A stretch of 64,000 nt of DNA from CAYYFV01 sp964451705 (GTDB taxonomy: Bacteria > Patescibacteriota > Gracilibacteria > UBA1369 > GCA-2718715). Below are positions 17,858-29,336 of the stretch, piece by piece. Location: the NCBI GenBank assembly GCA_964451705.1, contig CAYVIV010000002.1, forward strand, positions 1-64,000. Reading direction: 5' to 3'. The position numbers were made by a program, and so were the translations under genes. Position 1 is the stretch's first letter. The number at the start of each line of letters is the position of its first letter. Under the pieces are notes generated by a model. The model searched no databases, was not told the origin of the DNA, and saw only the letters and a program-made list of their open reading frames with translations.

Positions 17858-19246
17858 ATGAGTAACTCAAACCCTAACTCAAGACTTAAGCGACCTAATT
17901 TAGAGGCAGCCCCACAGCCTGCTAATGAACTGGACACAGCTAGACTTGCTAATACTCCAGAGGATTTAGCATTGGCAGCGAACAAAAGGATAGAGCGGGC
18001 AGTTGGTGAGAAACTTGGAATTGATAACTTTGAGCTTAAAAAGTTTAACCCAACAAGCAAAGACTTAGAGTATGACCTAGAAAAAGCTGCTGCTGTGTTT
18101 GCAACAACCACTGAGAAGCAACTATCTGAATTTTCAGTAGATCAGCTGAAAGCCTGTTTAGATATTGCGAACCGTTTGTTGCTTTTTGATATTGCACCGC
18201 AGAGCGGTGTTGAATATATAGATAAGCTACTCAAGCATTTAACTACCTGTGAAACAAACAATGCAAATGCTGCCTTGTTTGTGCAGACAAAGTCTGTCTG
18301 GACCATACATGCAAACAACCCTAACCTAAGTAAATGGTTAGAGGGCAAGGGTAAGGACAAGGACAAGGACATGGGCGCTGCTGCTAGTATAGAGGAGTTA
18401 AGCTCTATTTTTGGCAAGTATGATATTAAGACTGCAGCAGACTTGCAAAATGTCCCACAAGACGCGCTTAAAGGAGTAGATGCAGCAGTGCAAATTGCCG
18501 ACTTGCTAGCTGCACAGCCTGGTGGTTTTGCTGCTCATATTTTGTACCCAAATAAATTTGCTGTGGATTTTCTTATGGAGGCTGGGCAAGAGTTACTCTC
18601 CCCTGTGTCTGGCACAGTGACAGAGGTTACTGAATGTCCATATGACTTTAACCTCCAGATAATTGAATATGCAGACCAGTGCAAGCAAGATGGCAGTGCA
18701 GCTGAGGCTGCTAAACTAAATTTATTAATTCCAAATGAAGAAGTAAGGAACAATACCTTGAAGGCAATTAAAGAATTTCTGACTTCGGGTGAGACAAGTT
18801 TTCAGCAATATATAGTAATTCATGAGTCTGCCTATGGTAGAGGCAGTAGTGTAGCTATTAAAGACGATCAAGGGATTACGCATAGAGTAATGCACGCACA
18901 AAGTTTGGTGAAGACTGGGGACACAGTGGCAACTGGAGATCCAATTGTAAAGCTAAACTATAATTCGGGAATGGCAGATGTATTACATATTCATTATGAG
19001 GCTTTTGATAAAGATAACAACTCGGTACCGCTACGTGCGGGTTCTGGAAGTAGTTTTTACTCTGCAAACATGCCAGGACTAGACAGATATGTCGAACATA
19101 TTGGTGGTAAGCCTAGCGGCGCTGGGACTGGTGCATCGGGCGGAGCAAACAGTGGTAAACCTCAAGGCAGTCAGCAAGGCAAGTCTGCAGGAGGTGACGC
19201 TATGACTGGAGGAAGTAATGCTGGCGCAGCAAATGCTGGTGCTTAA
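17858..19246 (+). CDS. M23/LytM-like protein with a lost metal ligand, paralogue of the giant protein's domain
   Basis: 462 residues from MSNSNPNSRLKRP. The open frame continues upstream through tRNA-Ser and was trimmed for that reason. Residues ~1-190 are helical and charged (KGKDKDKDKD near 168). Residues ~225-425 form a LytM/M23-like fold: FAVDF, SPVSGTVTEV, VKTGDTVATGDPIV, and the HxH motif at H377/H379 (LHIHYEAF). The first ligand of HxxxD is Lys233 (KFAVD), so zinc peptidase activity is unlikely. About 100 residues are inserted inside the domain. The C-terminus is a Gly/Ser/Ala-rich tail. Residues ~165-425 match the giant protein's residues ~1065-1307 (shared YNSGM...H.HYE and PGLDRY). 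No signal peptide is seen. Confidence 0.8.
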   Translation: MSNSNPNSRLKRPNLEAAPQPANELDTARLANTPEDLALAANKRIERAVGEKLGIDNFELKKFNPTSKDLEYDLEKAAAVFATTTEKQLSEFSVDQLKACLDIANRLLLFDIAPQSGVEYIDKLLKHLTTCETNNANAALFVQTKSVWTIHANNPNLSKWLEGKGKDKDKDMGAAASIEELSSIFGKYDIKTAADLQNVPQDALKGVDAAVQIADLLAAQPGGFAAHILYPNKFAVDFLMEAGQELLSPVSGTVTEVTECPYDFNLQIIEYADQCKQDGSAAEAAKLNLLIPNEEVRNNTLKAIKEFLTSGETSFQQYIVIHESAYGRGSSVAIKDDQGITHRVMHAQSLVKTGDTVATGDPIVKLNYNSGMADVLHIHYEAFDKDNNSVPLRAGSGSSFYSANMPGLDRYVEHIGGKPSGAGTGASGGANSGKPQGSQQGKSAGGDAMTGGSNAGAANAGA

Positions 19247-19286
19247 ACCTGTCGAATGGCTGGTCAAGATTCCATAAAAGTTCGTG

Positions 19287-19748
19287 CTAGCTTGTGTTAT
19301 TCCACTTTTCGAAAAGTGCAACTCCTGCTTGTTCAGAGTTCTGTAGCTGCGTATAGGAAATCTTACTGGCACCATAATCTGTAGATACTAGATTGTAAAG
19401 ACCGTCAGTTGGAGGTAATTTTGATAAAGCTTTATCTTTATGCTCGACCCCTACTGCATATCGAACATCGCTCAGCTCACTTAAGACAATACAGGTGGCA
19501 CACATTGGACAAGGCAAGCCAACAACATACATTGTGCAGTTAGATAAATCAGCAGAGCTCAAGGTGGTAGTAGCTTTGCGAATTGCAGCAATTTCTGCAT
19601 GGTCCGAAGGATCACAAGTAGCATGAACGGAGTTGACACCCTCTGCAATAATTTGGCCATCTTTAACAATGAGAGCTGCAAATGGCCAGCCTCCTGCACT
19701 AATGTTTTGATCTGCGAGTTGCAAAACTCTATTCATAAACTTATTCAT
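19287..19748 (-). CDS. Cytidine/guanine deaminase-family nucleoside deaminase
   Basis: 153 residues from the ATG at 19746-19748; a TTG three codons upstream is possible. Zinc-binding motifs are SDHAEIAAIRKA (HAE) and LPCPMCATC (PCxxC). The order WPFAALIVKDGQIIAEG, HAE, PCxxC fits the deaminase family that includes guanine deaminase and tRNA-specific deaminases. The C-terminal extension NLVSTDYGASKISY is not that of TadA. Substrate is undetermined, with guanine or a cytosine nucleoside most likely. It converges with the M23-like gene (40 bp gap). Confidence 0.85.
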   Translation of the reverse strand: MNKFMNRVLQLADQNISAGGWPFAALIVKDGQIIAEGVNSVHATCDPSDHAEIAAIRKATTTLSSADLSNCTMYVVGLPCPMCATCIVLSELSDVRYAVGVEHKDKALSKLPPTDGLYNLVSTDYGASKISYTQLQNSEQAGVALFEKWNNTS

Positions 19749-19871
19749 AATTCTCAATTGTTAGCATACGCTGTGTCTTTGGGTGAGCCTGGCCCTGTAT
19801 TTGTTTGGCCTTTGCTGACCTTGGTGTGCTGGGGACTGCTAAGCTGGCAGTCTTAAGACGTCTGAAGTTTC

Positions 19872-20279
19872 CTAAGCTTGGTCTAGGATTTGCTGAGCAA
19901 GCTTTTTAACATTATAGAAAACCTCATCCCTGTCTAATATATCTTCTATAGCAAAATATGCTAACTCTGTGCACTCATCGCTTGGGGTGAAATCAAGACT
20001 ATCAACCTTGGCTTTAAAGACCAAGTTTACACAAAAAGACTTATATTTTGTATTTTGATAGCTTACAAAATATGAAGGATTGTTAGCTATGGAGTTTAAT
20101 GTCAGGCCTGTTTCCTCCATTACCTCACGTGCCAAACCATCATGTGGTTCTTCGTGATGGTCGAGACCTCCCCCAAGCATGTCCCATTTGCCGTTAGTCT
20201 CCTTTGCTAAGAGAATGTGACCTTGCTCATTAGTTATCAGAGCTTTACAAGAAACTCTATAAAAACATTCGGGATACAT
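19872..20279 (-). CDS. Nudix hydrolase
   Basis: 135 residues from MYPECFYRVSCKALI; an upstream in-frame codon at 20330 would add 17 residues. The Nudix box reads GGLDHHEEPHDGLAREVMEE followed by TGL, matching Gx5Ex7REUxEExGU in full. It hydrolyses a nucleoside diphosphate linked to some group X; the substrate cannot be read from sequence. It is transcribed leftward, and 171 bp of A/T-rich sequence separates it from the divergent gene at 20451. Confidence 0.88.
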   Translation of the reverse strand: MYPECFYRVSCKALITNEQGHILLAKETNGKWDMLGGGLDHHEEPHDGLAREVMEETGLTLNSIANNPSYFVSYQNTKYKSFCVNLVFKAKVDSLDFTPSDECTELAYFAIEDILDRDEVFYNVKKLAQQILDQA

Positions 20280-20432
20280 AGTGATTGTGATTATTTTGTC
20301 AAATTGTACTCTATCCAGATAAAAGATCAAGTTTTCAGCTATTTGTTTTGTTCTATTTGTAACATTTTATCTGTTATTTATAACAGCTATAACAGTGATT
20401 TGGAATCTGGGAAGACTGTGCTATACATAGAG

Positions 20433-20438
20433 TATAAT
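20433..20438 (+). promoter_or_regulatory. -10 box of the gene at 20451 (very short leader)
   Basis: TATAAT ends 12 nt before the ATG, so transcription should start about 5 nt from, or at, the start codon. This predicts a leaderless or near-leaderless mRNA. No good -35 is visible. Confidence 0.45.
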
Positions 20439-20450
20439 TAATATATATCT

Positions 20451-21410
20451 ATGACTTACTCGGGTACAGCTGAATCTGGATTTAGTATAGGTAGCTATGA
20501 TAGGCAACGCTATACTAGCTTAGAACTTGTAAATTCTATTGCAGATATCACTAAACTTTTAGACCAAGGACTCAATCTTATGCAGCAAAATAATAGATCT
20601 CGCTTGGACATGAGACTACTTGTACAGCAAGATATGCTTACAGAGATTAGATCTATGCTAGGCACTATGCACGGTATGGAAATTGCTGTGATCAAACTGC
20701 CAAATCAACTATGTGAACTACAGCTTTGCTACAACAACGTCAACCGCTGCCTAGCGTCTGAGACGGTATCTAATATGAGAGAGGCTATCAGCAGAAGCAT
20801 TGTTGACTCTATGCAGGCAAGTGTTAAACGCACACCATCTGTAGCTGAACTGTGTGAGCAAGGTTTTAGGGTGGTGCGCGATCATTTTACAAGTCAGGAA
20901 ATTTTTGCCCTCTGGCAGCCCTTTGGATACTCAGAGCAGGAATGCCAGGCTTTTGCAGAAAGTTGCTCTAGGAGCTCTAATACTCAACAAATCTGGGGCT
21001 TGAGAAACCCAGAGTCCCAGCTAGTTAGCTTACTGTTGTTGGCAGCTGACAGCAACTGTTTTGAAAGCACTGAATGGGCAACTCATAGAGAATTTAGGGG
21101 GCAGGGGTACATTAATCCCCTGTTACAGGTTGCACACTGGGCATTTTTTGAGGATAACCCGGAGACTGCTTTGTATGCCCACTGTGTCTATAATGGTTCT
21201 CTAAAAACTGCGTTGAGAAACAATGGACATGTCGATTTAGAAAATTCACTTTTAACAAACCATGTAACTATCAGCTCCTTTGCAATAGACCCTCATAATG
21301 ATTCACTGGATGTGTTTGATGGGGCGCAATACCTTAGATCATTTGCCATGGTGCAATTTGCACAACCTCAACTTGATGTTGCAGCGGTTAACCAAATACT
21401 TAATTACTAA
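20451..21410 (+). CDS. Protein with a C-terminal GNAT-like acetyltransferase domain
   Basis: 319 residues. The N-terminal ~120 residues are predicted helical and unlike anything I recognise. The C-terminal part (~residues 180-275) has STEWATHREFRGQGYINPLL followed by AHWAFFE and YNGSLKTALRNNGHV. This resembles GNAT motif A (R-G-Q-G-Y, acetyl-CoA pyrophosphate loop) and motif B. I give the GNAT call moderate confidence. The next gene (M23) starts 9 bp after this stop, so they are probably co-transcribed. Confidence 0.65.
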   Translation: MTYSGTAESGFSIGSYDRQRYTSLELVNSIADITKLLDQGLNLMQQNNRSRLDMRLLVQQDMLTEIRSMLGTMHGMEIAVIKLPNQLCELQLCYNNVNRCLASETVSNMREAISRSIVDSMQASVKRTPSVAELCEQGFRVVRDHFTSQEIFALWQPFGYSEQECQAFAESCSRSSNTQQIWGLRNPESQLVSLLLLAADSNCFESTEWATHREFRGQGYINPLLQVAHWAFFEDNPETALYAHCVYNGSLKTALRNNGHVDLENSLLTNHVTISSFAIDPHNDSLDVFDGAQYLRSFAMVQFAQPQLDVAAVNQILNY

Positions 21411-21419
21411 ATTTACTAT

Positions 21420-22127
21420 ATGAACTCAGAGAATAATTTACAGAGCAAGTTAGCAAGCAACAACCTAAAAGAGCAGCACGCCAAGCTAGCTAGGAATTTG
21501 CAGAGAGTTTTGCCGGACATCCAAGGTGAGCCAGTTTTAATTAGCTTAGACGATAACTCTGGTATATATGAACAGATAGATATGTCTTCACAAAGGGATT
21601 TCCAGGAATACACCCTGGCGATGACGGAGAAAGCTTCGACAAATTGTGCGCTTTCGATGTTTTTAGAACCACGCAGAAAACTTATGCAAGCTCATAACTG
21701 TGTAGATATGCTAGAAGCAGATCGTACAATCCATTTAGGCCTAGATATAAGCTTACCTGCAGGCAGCAGAGTTGTGGCCCCCTTAGATGGTGTCGTTATT
21801 GAGAGTGAATATGAAAAAGGTAAAGGTCAGTATGGTGGAATGGCTGTCTTAGAACATGTTTTACAAGATGGACGCAAAGTATATGCAGTCTATGGCCATT
21901 TAGATCGTGAGCACTTGCCTGCAGTTGGTAGCAGAATTTTGGCTGGAGAGCTAATAAGCGTCTTGGGAGACTTTAGCTCTAATGGAGATTGGTTTACTCA
22001 CTTGCACCTGCAGGTTGTAACCACTGAAGGTCGTGAAAATGGTTACCTACATAAAGGATATATTCAATCAGATCTACTACCCAATCTAGAGCAATGGGTG
22101 CTAGATCCATTTGTCTTGGTAGACTAG
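21420..22127 (+). CDS. M23/LytM metallopeptidase-like protein, ligands intact
   Basis: 235 residues. The M23 domain spans ~residues 100-210. H105 and D109 sit in TIHLGLDISLPAG, then VVAPLDGVVI, YAVYGHLDREHLP, and H194/H196 in FTHLHLQV. All zinc ligands of the lysostaphin/LytM type are present, unlike the two paralogous domains nearby. Such enzymes cut peptidoglycan cross-bridges. No N-terminal signal sequence is seen, so either export is non-classical or the substrate is internal. It follows the GNAT-like gene by 9 bp. Confidence 0.82.
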   Translation: MNSENNLQSKLASNNLKEQHAKLARNLQRVLPDIQGEPVLISLDDNSGIYEQIDMSSQRDFQEYTLAMTEKASTNCALSMFLEPRRKLMQAHNCVDMLEADRTIHLGLDISLPAGSRVVAPLDGVVIESEYEKGKGQYGGMAVLEHVLQDGRKVYAVYGHLDREHLPAVGSRILAGELISVLGDFSSNGDWFTHLHLQVVTTEGRENGYLHKGYIQSDLLPNLEQWVLDPFVLVD

Positions 22128-22199
22128 ATCTTGAATTTCTGACAAGATCTTTTTAGGTGTTTTGTTGAATATCTAGAGTGTGATCTGTTAAAATGTGCA

Positions 22200-22224
22200 G
22201 TCCAGTCCTTGGGGGGGGCTGGAC
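22200..22224 (+). terminator. Hairpin after the M23 gene, weak terminator
   Basis: GTCCAG/CTGGAC with flanking C-G pairs around a G-run, followed by AATTTTG. The U-tract is poor. The rest of the 275-bp interval 22128-22402 holds G/T-rich sequence and the promoter of the giant gene, and I see no gene in it. Confidence 0.4.
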
Positions 22225-22351
22225 AATTTTGTGCTTTCAGCCGGGGCTGCTTTGTTTTGGGCTGCTGTTTGGGCTCTGCTGGTATTAGTGGGCTGCTAAT
22301 CCAAATTTAGTTTTGGCCCTGTGTCTAGGCTTTACACAGGCTAGCAATAGC

Positions 22352-22380
22352 TTGTGTAGTGGCTGTAAATCTGGTATAAT
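22352..22380 (+). promoter_or_regulatory. Promoter of the giant modular gene
   Basis: TTGTGT (22352-22357), a 17-nt spacer, then TATAAT (22375-22380). The ATG is at 22403, giving a predicted leader of ~16 nt with no Shine-Dalgarno. Confidence 0.65.
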
Positions 22381-22402
22381 AATATGATATAAAGTTGTAT
22401 TT

Positions 22403-25400
22403 ATGGGGCGAGAAGTACCAACTGCCAAAGGGCCAGACAAACCACGCAGAAATTCTGAAAAGCCACGAGAGACTACCACTGCGTCTGCAAGAGCAAAAGA
22501 ACAGCTGGCGAAGCTGGCAGGGGCTCCTATTTTAAAAATACGAGCGCTGGACTTGAAATTGCTAGAAAATAAACAAGGCGCTGTAAATGCACAAATTAGC
22601 AAGCATGAGAACTCTTTGCAAATTGCTCGGGGAGAGTTCTTTAGATTAGAGGCCAAACGTGATGAATGCCTGGCGCAACTTAGGGAGAAAACTGTAGATA
22701 ATACTATTTGGAATCAGATTGATACTTATCTGCAAATGACTGTTGTGACACCCTTATTCCCCTTGTCACTACCAACTTTTTTAAAGGAAATACACGAAAC
22801 AGACTTGGAAAAAGATATTAGAAGGCTTGTGACAGTAGTTAATCGTTTAGATAAAGAAATGCTTCGGCCTATTAAATCAATGCTACAAGACCAAACTGCA
22901 ATTGATACTTTAAGGCGTGAGGAGATAACAATTACATATCACTTAATGAAGATACAGGGACTAGATGTGGAAGATGCTTGTATCAGGGCATTTTTGGAGC
23001 TTGGCCCTAAGATGCCGGAATCTATGCAAGATGATTTATTAAGTTTATATACTAACGCGCAAGAATTGGTTGTCACGTATAGCGATAAAATAACTCCAAT
23101 TGGGATAGACAAAATGCTGCAGTTAGCATTGCGACGTGAAAACAAGGCCCTATCTGTGGGGTTAAAGACCTATGAATCTTTGAAAAATGAACACCTGATG
23201 GGCTTTGGCCAGAGGGACTCAGCCTCTAAAGATTTGTTTATTGCCAAACCATTTATTCTGCAGGCCATTGCGAATGATTATAGTTCAAAACAGCTACAAG
23301 ACCAAATAAAAACTTGGCCCCCAACACTGGATGAAATTAAGGCTAGAAACTTCAAGCTCTTGGCCAGTCAAGCTGGATTGGATATTTTAGATAGTGATAA
23401 GCTGCCTGATACCTTTAAGCACTCTGCTGAGGGGAGTAAGTTGATTTCTCAAGGTTTTTCACACATTGTATTTAGCGAGGATGTGTCCGCAATTACTAGG
23501 AAGTATAACTCTATATATTATAAAAAGTTTGGTGACCACTTTGAATATGTGGCTATTAGCCCTCGGCCAGGTATACGAGCAAGGGGTATACGGCTATACA
23601 GATCTAAAGAAACAGCTAAGAACCTAGCAAAGTCATCTAACTCGGTTTGGCAAACAGAACAAATGTTAGCGCAAGTCATTGCAACTAACCCTAGAGTTTC
23701 CAAACTTTCAACTGCTGCTGTGAGATTACAAACTAGCCTCGCGAAAATCCAAAGTGCCTACTCTGCCGAAGCGACTAAAACTCAGACCTTTGTAGATTTT
23801 ATGAAAAATGAGGCTCAAGGAATTAAAGTTCAAATTGAAGATTTACAAAAGCAATTACCTCAAATTAAGGAGACTTTAGGAGAACTAAATGTTTTTTTAA
23901 ACAAAGCTCCACTGACCCCCTTTCAACGTAAGTTAAAGCAAAAAGTCAGTGCGCTGGATGACTTTGTCTCTAAGCTAGAGTCTGCTGAGATTTCTAAGTT
24001 TTGTGACCATGTACTAAGTTCCAACTACAGTGTTGATACACTTGGTACTTTCTTTGTAAGAGAGGCTATCCCCTTTTTGGTGTCTATTGGAGTAGCTGTA
24101 GCTGCTGTAGTGGCAGCTTTTCCAAGTGGAGGCAGCAGCTTACTTGGACTGGCCGCGATTTCTGCTGCGGCTGGTGTTGTAGGACACGAAATTGGTTTGG
24201 GAATTTCAGATTTAACTGGAGAAATGTTTTTTGGAGATGACTATGACAATTTACCTTTGGCAGCTCGTGGATTAGATTGGCATCAATTGATATCTGCGTA
24301 TGGGCAACAATTTGCTTATGGTTTTGCTATGACCTTTGGTTTACTAGGTGCAGGACAAGTAATTGGCAAAAGTTTATCAAAGTATATGTCTAGACATGGT
24401 GGTCGTGCGACTATCCATGGGCAGTTTGTGGCACAACTTGAGAAAATACCTCGTATTGGATATAGAACAATAGATGTTTCGACCCTCTCTGGCAGACAGC
24501 AATTCTTGAGTCGTTTTGGTAAGGAATTTGCAGAGGAGATTGGAGAGGAACTCACTGAAGAAATGGCAAGGAAGCTCGATTCCCGACTTGGTCTTTTGGT
24601 TTCGATTGCATTTTGTACTACTACCCATAATGTGCGTTTACATTTAGATGGAGCACCTGTTTCAGTTTTGGATAATTCTTTTGATGCACAAAGTGGTATG
24701 GCTGTGAGTAACTTTAGTTATAATAATCAGAATGCTGCGCAGGTCAAATCGTCAATTTATCGTAAATATAAGCCGGAACAAATTACTGAGCTTGAGAATG
24801 GCAGCTATAGTGTAGTTGTTCAAGCGGAAACTAAACAAGGCAACTATGAGCACAAACTGAATTTTATAAACACTAACATGGATACTGAGTTGTTAGCTGC
24901 CTTAAATCCAAAAGTGCGTGAGCAATATGGTATTGAGATAGATACTCAAAGAGAAACAATCTCCTACTCCAAACTATTGTTAGATGACAATTTATCTTTG
25001 ATCTCTGTTTTGGAACTCAAGGGTTATGAAGTTACTAACTTGTCTGTAAAGGGTTTTGTGGCAGTAAAAAATGGTCTCGAGACGACGTTTGCCTCTAAAA
25101 CAAATCTCAAGCTGCCATCACAACTGACATCAACGCAGGCAGGTGCCCTTGATGTTCCAGATACTCAGACTGAGGAAGCTATAGTTCAAAATGACAATCT
25201 GTATGCAGGAATAGGGCAGATTTTAGGTATCAATACAGATGCTTTGCGTTCTGTGTTGCCAGTTGTGCATGTCGATCTTAAAGCTTTTGCTGAAAAAATA
25301 ATTGCTCAAGACTTTAGTAATTACAATGCTAAAGAACTGGTTAGTTGTTTGTTAATCAGTCTAACACTGAAAGATGTATCTTCCCATAAGCAGGTACACA

Positions 25401-28400
25401 ACTTTGCTGAAAATTTGCAGGCATACCTTGCTCGTACTCAAGCAAATGTAGAATTAGCTCCAGCATTTTTGCAGTTAAGGTCATACTTTGGTGACTTGGG
25501 TTATGCTAGCTTTAGAGAAAAGAACAAAGATTATATAGATCCTGAGAATCTCAACTCCTCTTGGGACTTTGGTAACTGGGAGACATGGTTAAAAACCACA
25601 GCTACTACCGAAGAACTTAGAGGGATTTTTACGAAACTAGGTGTCTCTGGTGTGGCTAGTGCTGATGTAAGTGCAATGTATGAGCGGGGTATTGACATAG
25701 CTAATATAATTGGTCAGCCGTATGAAGAAGGGGCTCATTTTTATACTCCCGCTCGATATGCTGTGGACTTAGACATTCAAGCAGGTGCAGTAGTTAAAAG
25801 CCCTATTGCTGGTGAAGTGGTTGAGGTTCATAGCCTTGCTTATGATTTAAATCTCGAGATGATGGATTACTTTGATAGATGCAAGGCTGAGGATGCCGAA
25901 CTGACCTTGGCAGGTGTAAAGCAGCACATGATGATTGCAAATGAAACTGTAGCAGCCAACAACCTTGAGCTGGCACAGCGCTTTGTAAATGATTCAAGTC
26001 TGCAGGCTAATTTTATGACAGCAGTTGTTGCTTCTTTGATAGATTTTACAACATCACCCAAAGCGGATGGCATTACAATTAAGGACGAGGATGGCAACCT
26101 GCATGAGATTTACCATGCCCAAGCTTTATTGAACGTTGGTGATAAAGTAACTGTTGGTCAACCTATTGTAAGGCTGGACTATAATTCGGGGATGTCTTCC
26201 GAGCCGCATGTACACTATGAGGTAAATAACAGCGAAGGGCTTCCAATTCCAATTGTGGATATCTCGGGTGTCCACCTGTATGATAATAATTTGCCTGGTT
26301 TAGACCGGTATGCAAGGACTATCCATACCATAGATATTAGGACCCGTTTTAATGATTATATAGAGTCCAATCTTGATAGGATTGAAGATTGTTTGTCACG
26401 AAATGGCGTAAATTTCACTCGATATACTCTCTCTCAAAAGGTTAACACCTACTTTTTTGGACATTATGCGTATGAATTATCTAGTGATTTAATGAAAATG
26501 GTAGTGGATTTAGATTTACTAGACTCTGTAAGTGAAAAATATCCAATTGGTTTAACTTTGGTTGAAGAACATTTTGCAGATGCTCATGAACAGTTGGGGC
26601 CTTTATTGCAGGAAAAGCCCAATCTATTGTTTAGAGTTATTTTATTTAACACTTCCTGGTTTAAAAATGTAGATAATGTAATGATATTGAAATCTTTTTT
26701 GGAGAAAGTTAATTATGATGGGAATTACATGAAGAGGCTATTGTTTAAGCCTGAGTTTTTTAGTTTTTTAAATAGTAAATTTTATAATCTTTATTCAGAG
26801 ACTTTACTGGAGAATTGGTCACATGAATTTGAGGGTTTTTTTAGAAACAATAATGTTGTAGCCACTTTAAATAATCCCAAGTTTTTAAGCCTGCTTGAAG
26901 AAACTAATTCTTTGGAGCCAAAGGTGGGTTTTATGGATGTATGTAATTTATTTACAAGTGTTGTACCTTTTTTAGAGCAGAGTGAATTGAGTGTAGATGA
27001 GTTTTTTGAAGCCGTGAAGCGTCTACATCAGGACTATCACTTGCGTCAAGTGTACAAATTTAATAGTTCTACTTCTTGTGAGTTTTTTGTTACATTTGTT
27101 GAGTTTTTCAATCAAAAAATTGAATTTAGAGATGTCTCTGAAGATGCGCAAGCCTATGTTTTTGGATTTATTCAATTTTATAACTCTATGCAGGGACGAT
27201 TTTTCAGGCGTTATTTTGACGATTTCAAGGTTTTGTTTAAGCGAAATGATATTTCTCATCTGCAAAAATTAGACTATATCAAGGCAATGGGATTATTGGA
27301 AATTACTGATGTTATGCAAGTGAATAAGTTGGCGGAGCATTTTTTTGCAATAGTTATGAATAGTTCCAGTCCTTTGGAATCTGTGCGCATGCTAGAAGAC
27401 CAATATTCTAATAATTTATTACCTGAATTTAGTAGAAGATTTAGAATATTTAAATATGAAAATAGTCCCGACCTTATTTTAAGGCATGCAAGAATTCCTT
27501 CTTTTGAATCTGTTTCTGAGCAAAATGTAACTTCTGTAATATTTAAAGATTTGATCCGTGTTGTTGTTAACTCTTGCGATCTTGAGATTCAGGAGTTTGT
27601 TGAGGTGTTATCACATGAGACTGAATTTTTTGACTTTAATAATGGCTGGAGTTTAAAAAATGGGGTGTCTGTGGATGATCCAAGATTGGTGCATTTTTTG
27701 GAGTCTTTAAAAAGACTACATCAAGAAACTTTTAACTTATCACATAATTTCGATTCGGAAGTTGATTTAATTGATTATTATAAATTATTAAGATCGTCAT
27801 TTAATTTAAGTCCTAATCAATCTGTTGCTGACAAATTTGTTCAGATTTATTTAAAACAGCTTAATATTAGTAGTCTTTCTGAATTGAAACTATTTTTTCA
27901 ACAACACAATGCTCAGATAGATGTAAGGAATCGAAATCAAAATCCGTTATTGCAATCTGATAGGTTAGAAATTAAGGCAGGATACTTACTTAAGGGTTTA
28001 GAATATGAATATTTTGCTGAAACAATTCAGCGTGGCTTTGTATCTCGTGAGCACGTAGGAGCAAAGGCTGAGAGTGATAATACGCCGTATGATATTGATT
28101 TGTGGTATCACGATGCTCCCTTGTCTTTACAGTCAGGTGGTATTGTTAGAAATGAAAATATGGAATTGACATCTGATAAATTAGAAACTTATGGTGATGT
28201 GACTTTTATTATAGTTCCAGATGCTGAATTTGTTTTGACAGAGTCTGGCAAAGTACATGGTTTGGAAGTTTTTACTCAGGTAGAATATTTTAGAAATGGT
28301 TATTTAGCTAATAATCACTATGGAATTAGAACGGGGCTTGCGATTGATAAAGTTAATGGTTTGATATTGTCGGACAAATTACTTGCAGATAAAAATAAGT

Positions 28401-29326
28401 TCTTACGTATGAAGCTGGATCTGGTTGTAAATGATAAATATCTACCTATGTTTGATAATAACAATGAGTTGATTTTTACGGAGCGGGAGTTTGATCAGAT
28501 GCGTAGAATTTTGACAAATGGTAGGTCGTTGAAGTTTTTACATTCTATTTTGGATACTCAATCATTGGAATTGGCTGATTTGTCATTGAAAAATTTCTAC
28601 TTGGCTTACAGAGAAGAGTTTAACACAGAGGTAGTTTCTGAGGGCTATGATTTATTAACTCATACATATATGGTATTGAGTCAGTTAGAAAAGCTGCAAG
28701 CTCAATACACTTTACCGGAGGGTATAAGTTTTGAAGAATTACGTTTGTTTTTGATTCTGCATGATATCGGTAAACCAAAGGCAAATTTAAACAATACTAG
28801 TCAGCATGCAGAAACTAGTATTTATATTGGTCAGATAGCAGATAGGTTTCACTTCTCGGCTTCTACTCGTGGAGTGTTTGAAGCATTGATTAGTCAAGAC
28901 TTGATTGGAGACTTGGTAAAGGGAATACCTAAAAATGTAGGCGAACATTTGTCTAATGTTAATAGTATCAGTGCTCATGTGTTTGCTGGCACTGATTTAA
29001 ATTTTGAAGCAACTAATTTTGAGAAAAGCTTGCTCAAGTTTTTTGGGAGTCTTAAAGAATTATCTCAAGAGGCAAATATGAGTCCGAAGGATTTTTTAAG
29101 AATTTTTGATATTTATTATAAATGTGATGCATCGAGTTACACCAGTGATAGTGAGGGGTATGGCAGTTTGAATTTTCTATTTGAAAATTTAAATGCCGAG
29201 GGACCGCTGGAATACAATGCAAATATCCGTCAATTATTTGAAAGTTTATATAGTGTGTTGGATTTTGATGAGTCTAATGTGCAAAATGCTGAAGTGAGGC
29301 AAGGTGATCTGGATTTCTCGCAGGAA
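22403..29326 (+). CDS. Giant modular protein, N-terminal part (cut by assembly gap)
   Basis: 2,308 codons, open to the 10-N gap. Layout: residues ~1-550 charged and helical with coiled-coil-like stretches and no signal peptide. Hydrophobic Gly/Ala-rich segments lie at ~555-605 and ~635-656. An M23-like domain with an insertion spans ~1110-1307; its first ligand is Arg1118 in place of His (RYAVD), while H1269/H1271 are kept. Residues ~1308-2060 are a long helical region coded by markedly AT-rich DNA. An HD phosphohydrolase-like module has H2087, H2120-D2121 in LHDIGKP, and H2135. The linker DESNVQNAEVRQGDL starts at 2289. Size, modular order and repeated linker suggest a polymorphic-toxin or effector-like protein. 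That role is inferred. Confidence 0.8.
29267..29313 (+). repeat. 47-nt exact direct repeat, copy 1 (module linker)
   Basis: Identical over 47 nt, including silent positions, to 30411-30457. It encodes DESNVQNAEVRQGDL in the reading frame of the giant protein. It lies at the end of the HD module and 13 nt before the gap. Confidence 0.95.
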
Positions 29327-29336
29327 NNNNNNNNNN
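29327..29336. other. Assembly gap (10 N)
   Basis: Ten Ns of unknown true length. Reading frames on the two sides differ by the arbitrary gap size, so continuity of the coding region cannot be judged. The 15 nt before the gap (29312-29326) match 29412-29426 at 14 of 15 positions, so the assembler probably broke at a repeat. Confidence 0.99.

Noticed and set aside
29304..29326. ATG at 29304 as the start of a new gene across the gap
   Set aside because: The frame depends on the arbitrary 10 N and overlaps the coding repeat in another frame.
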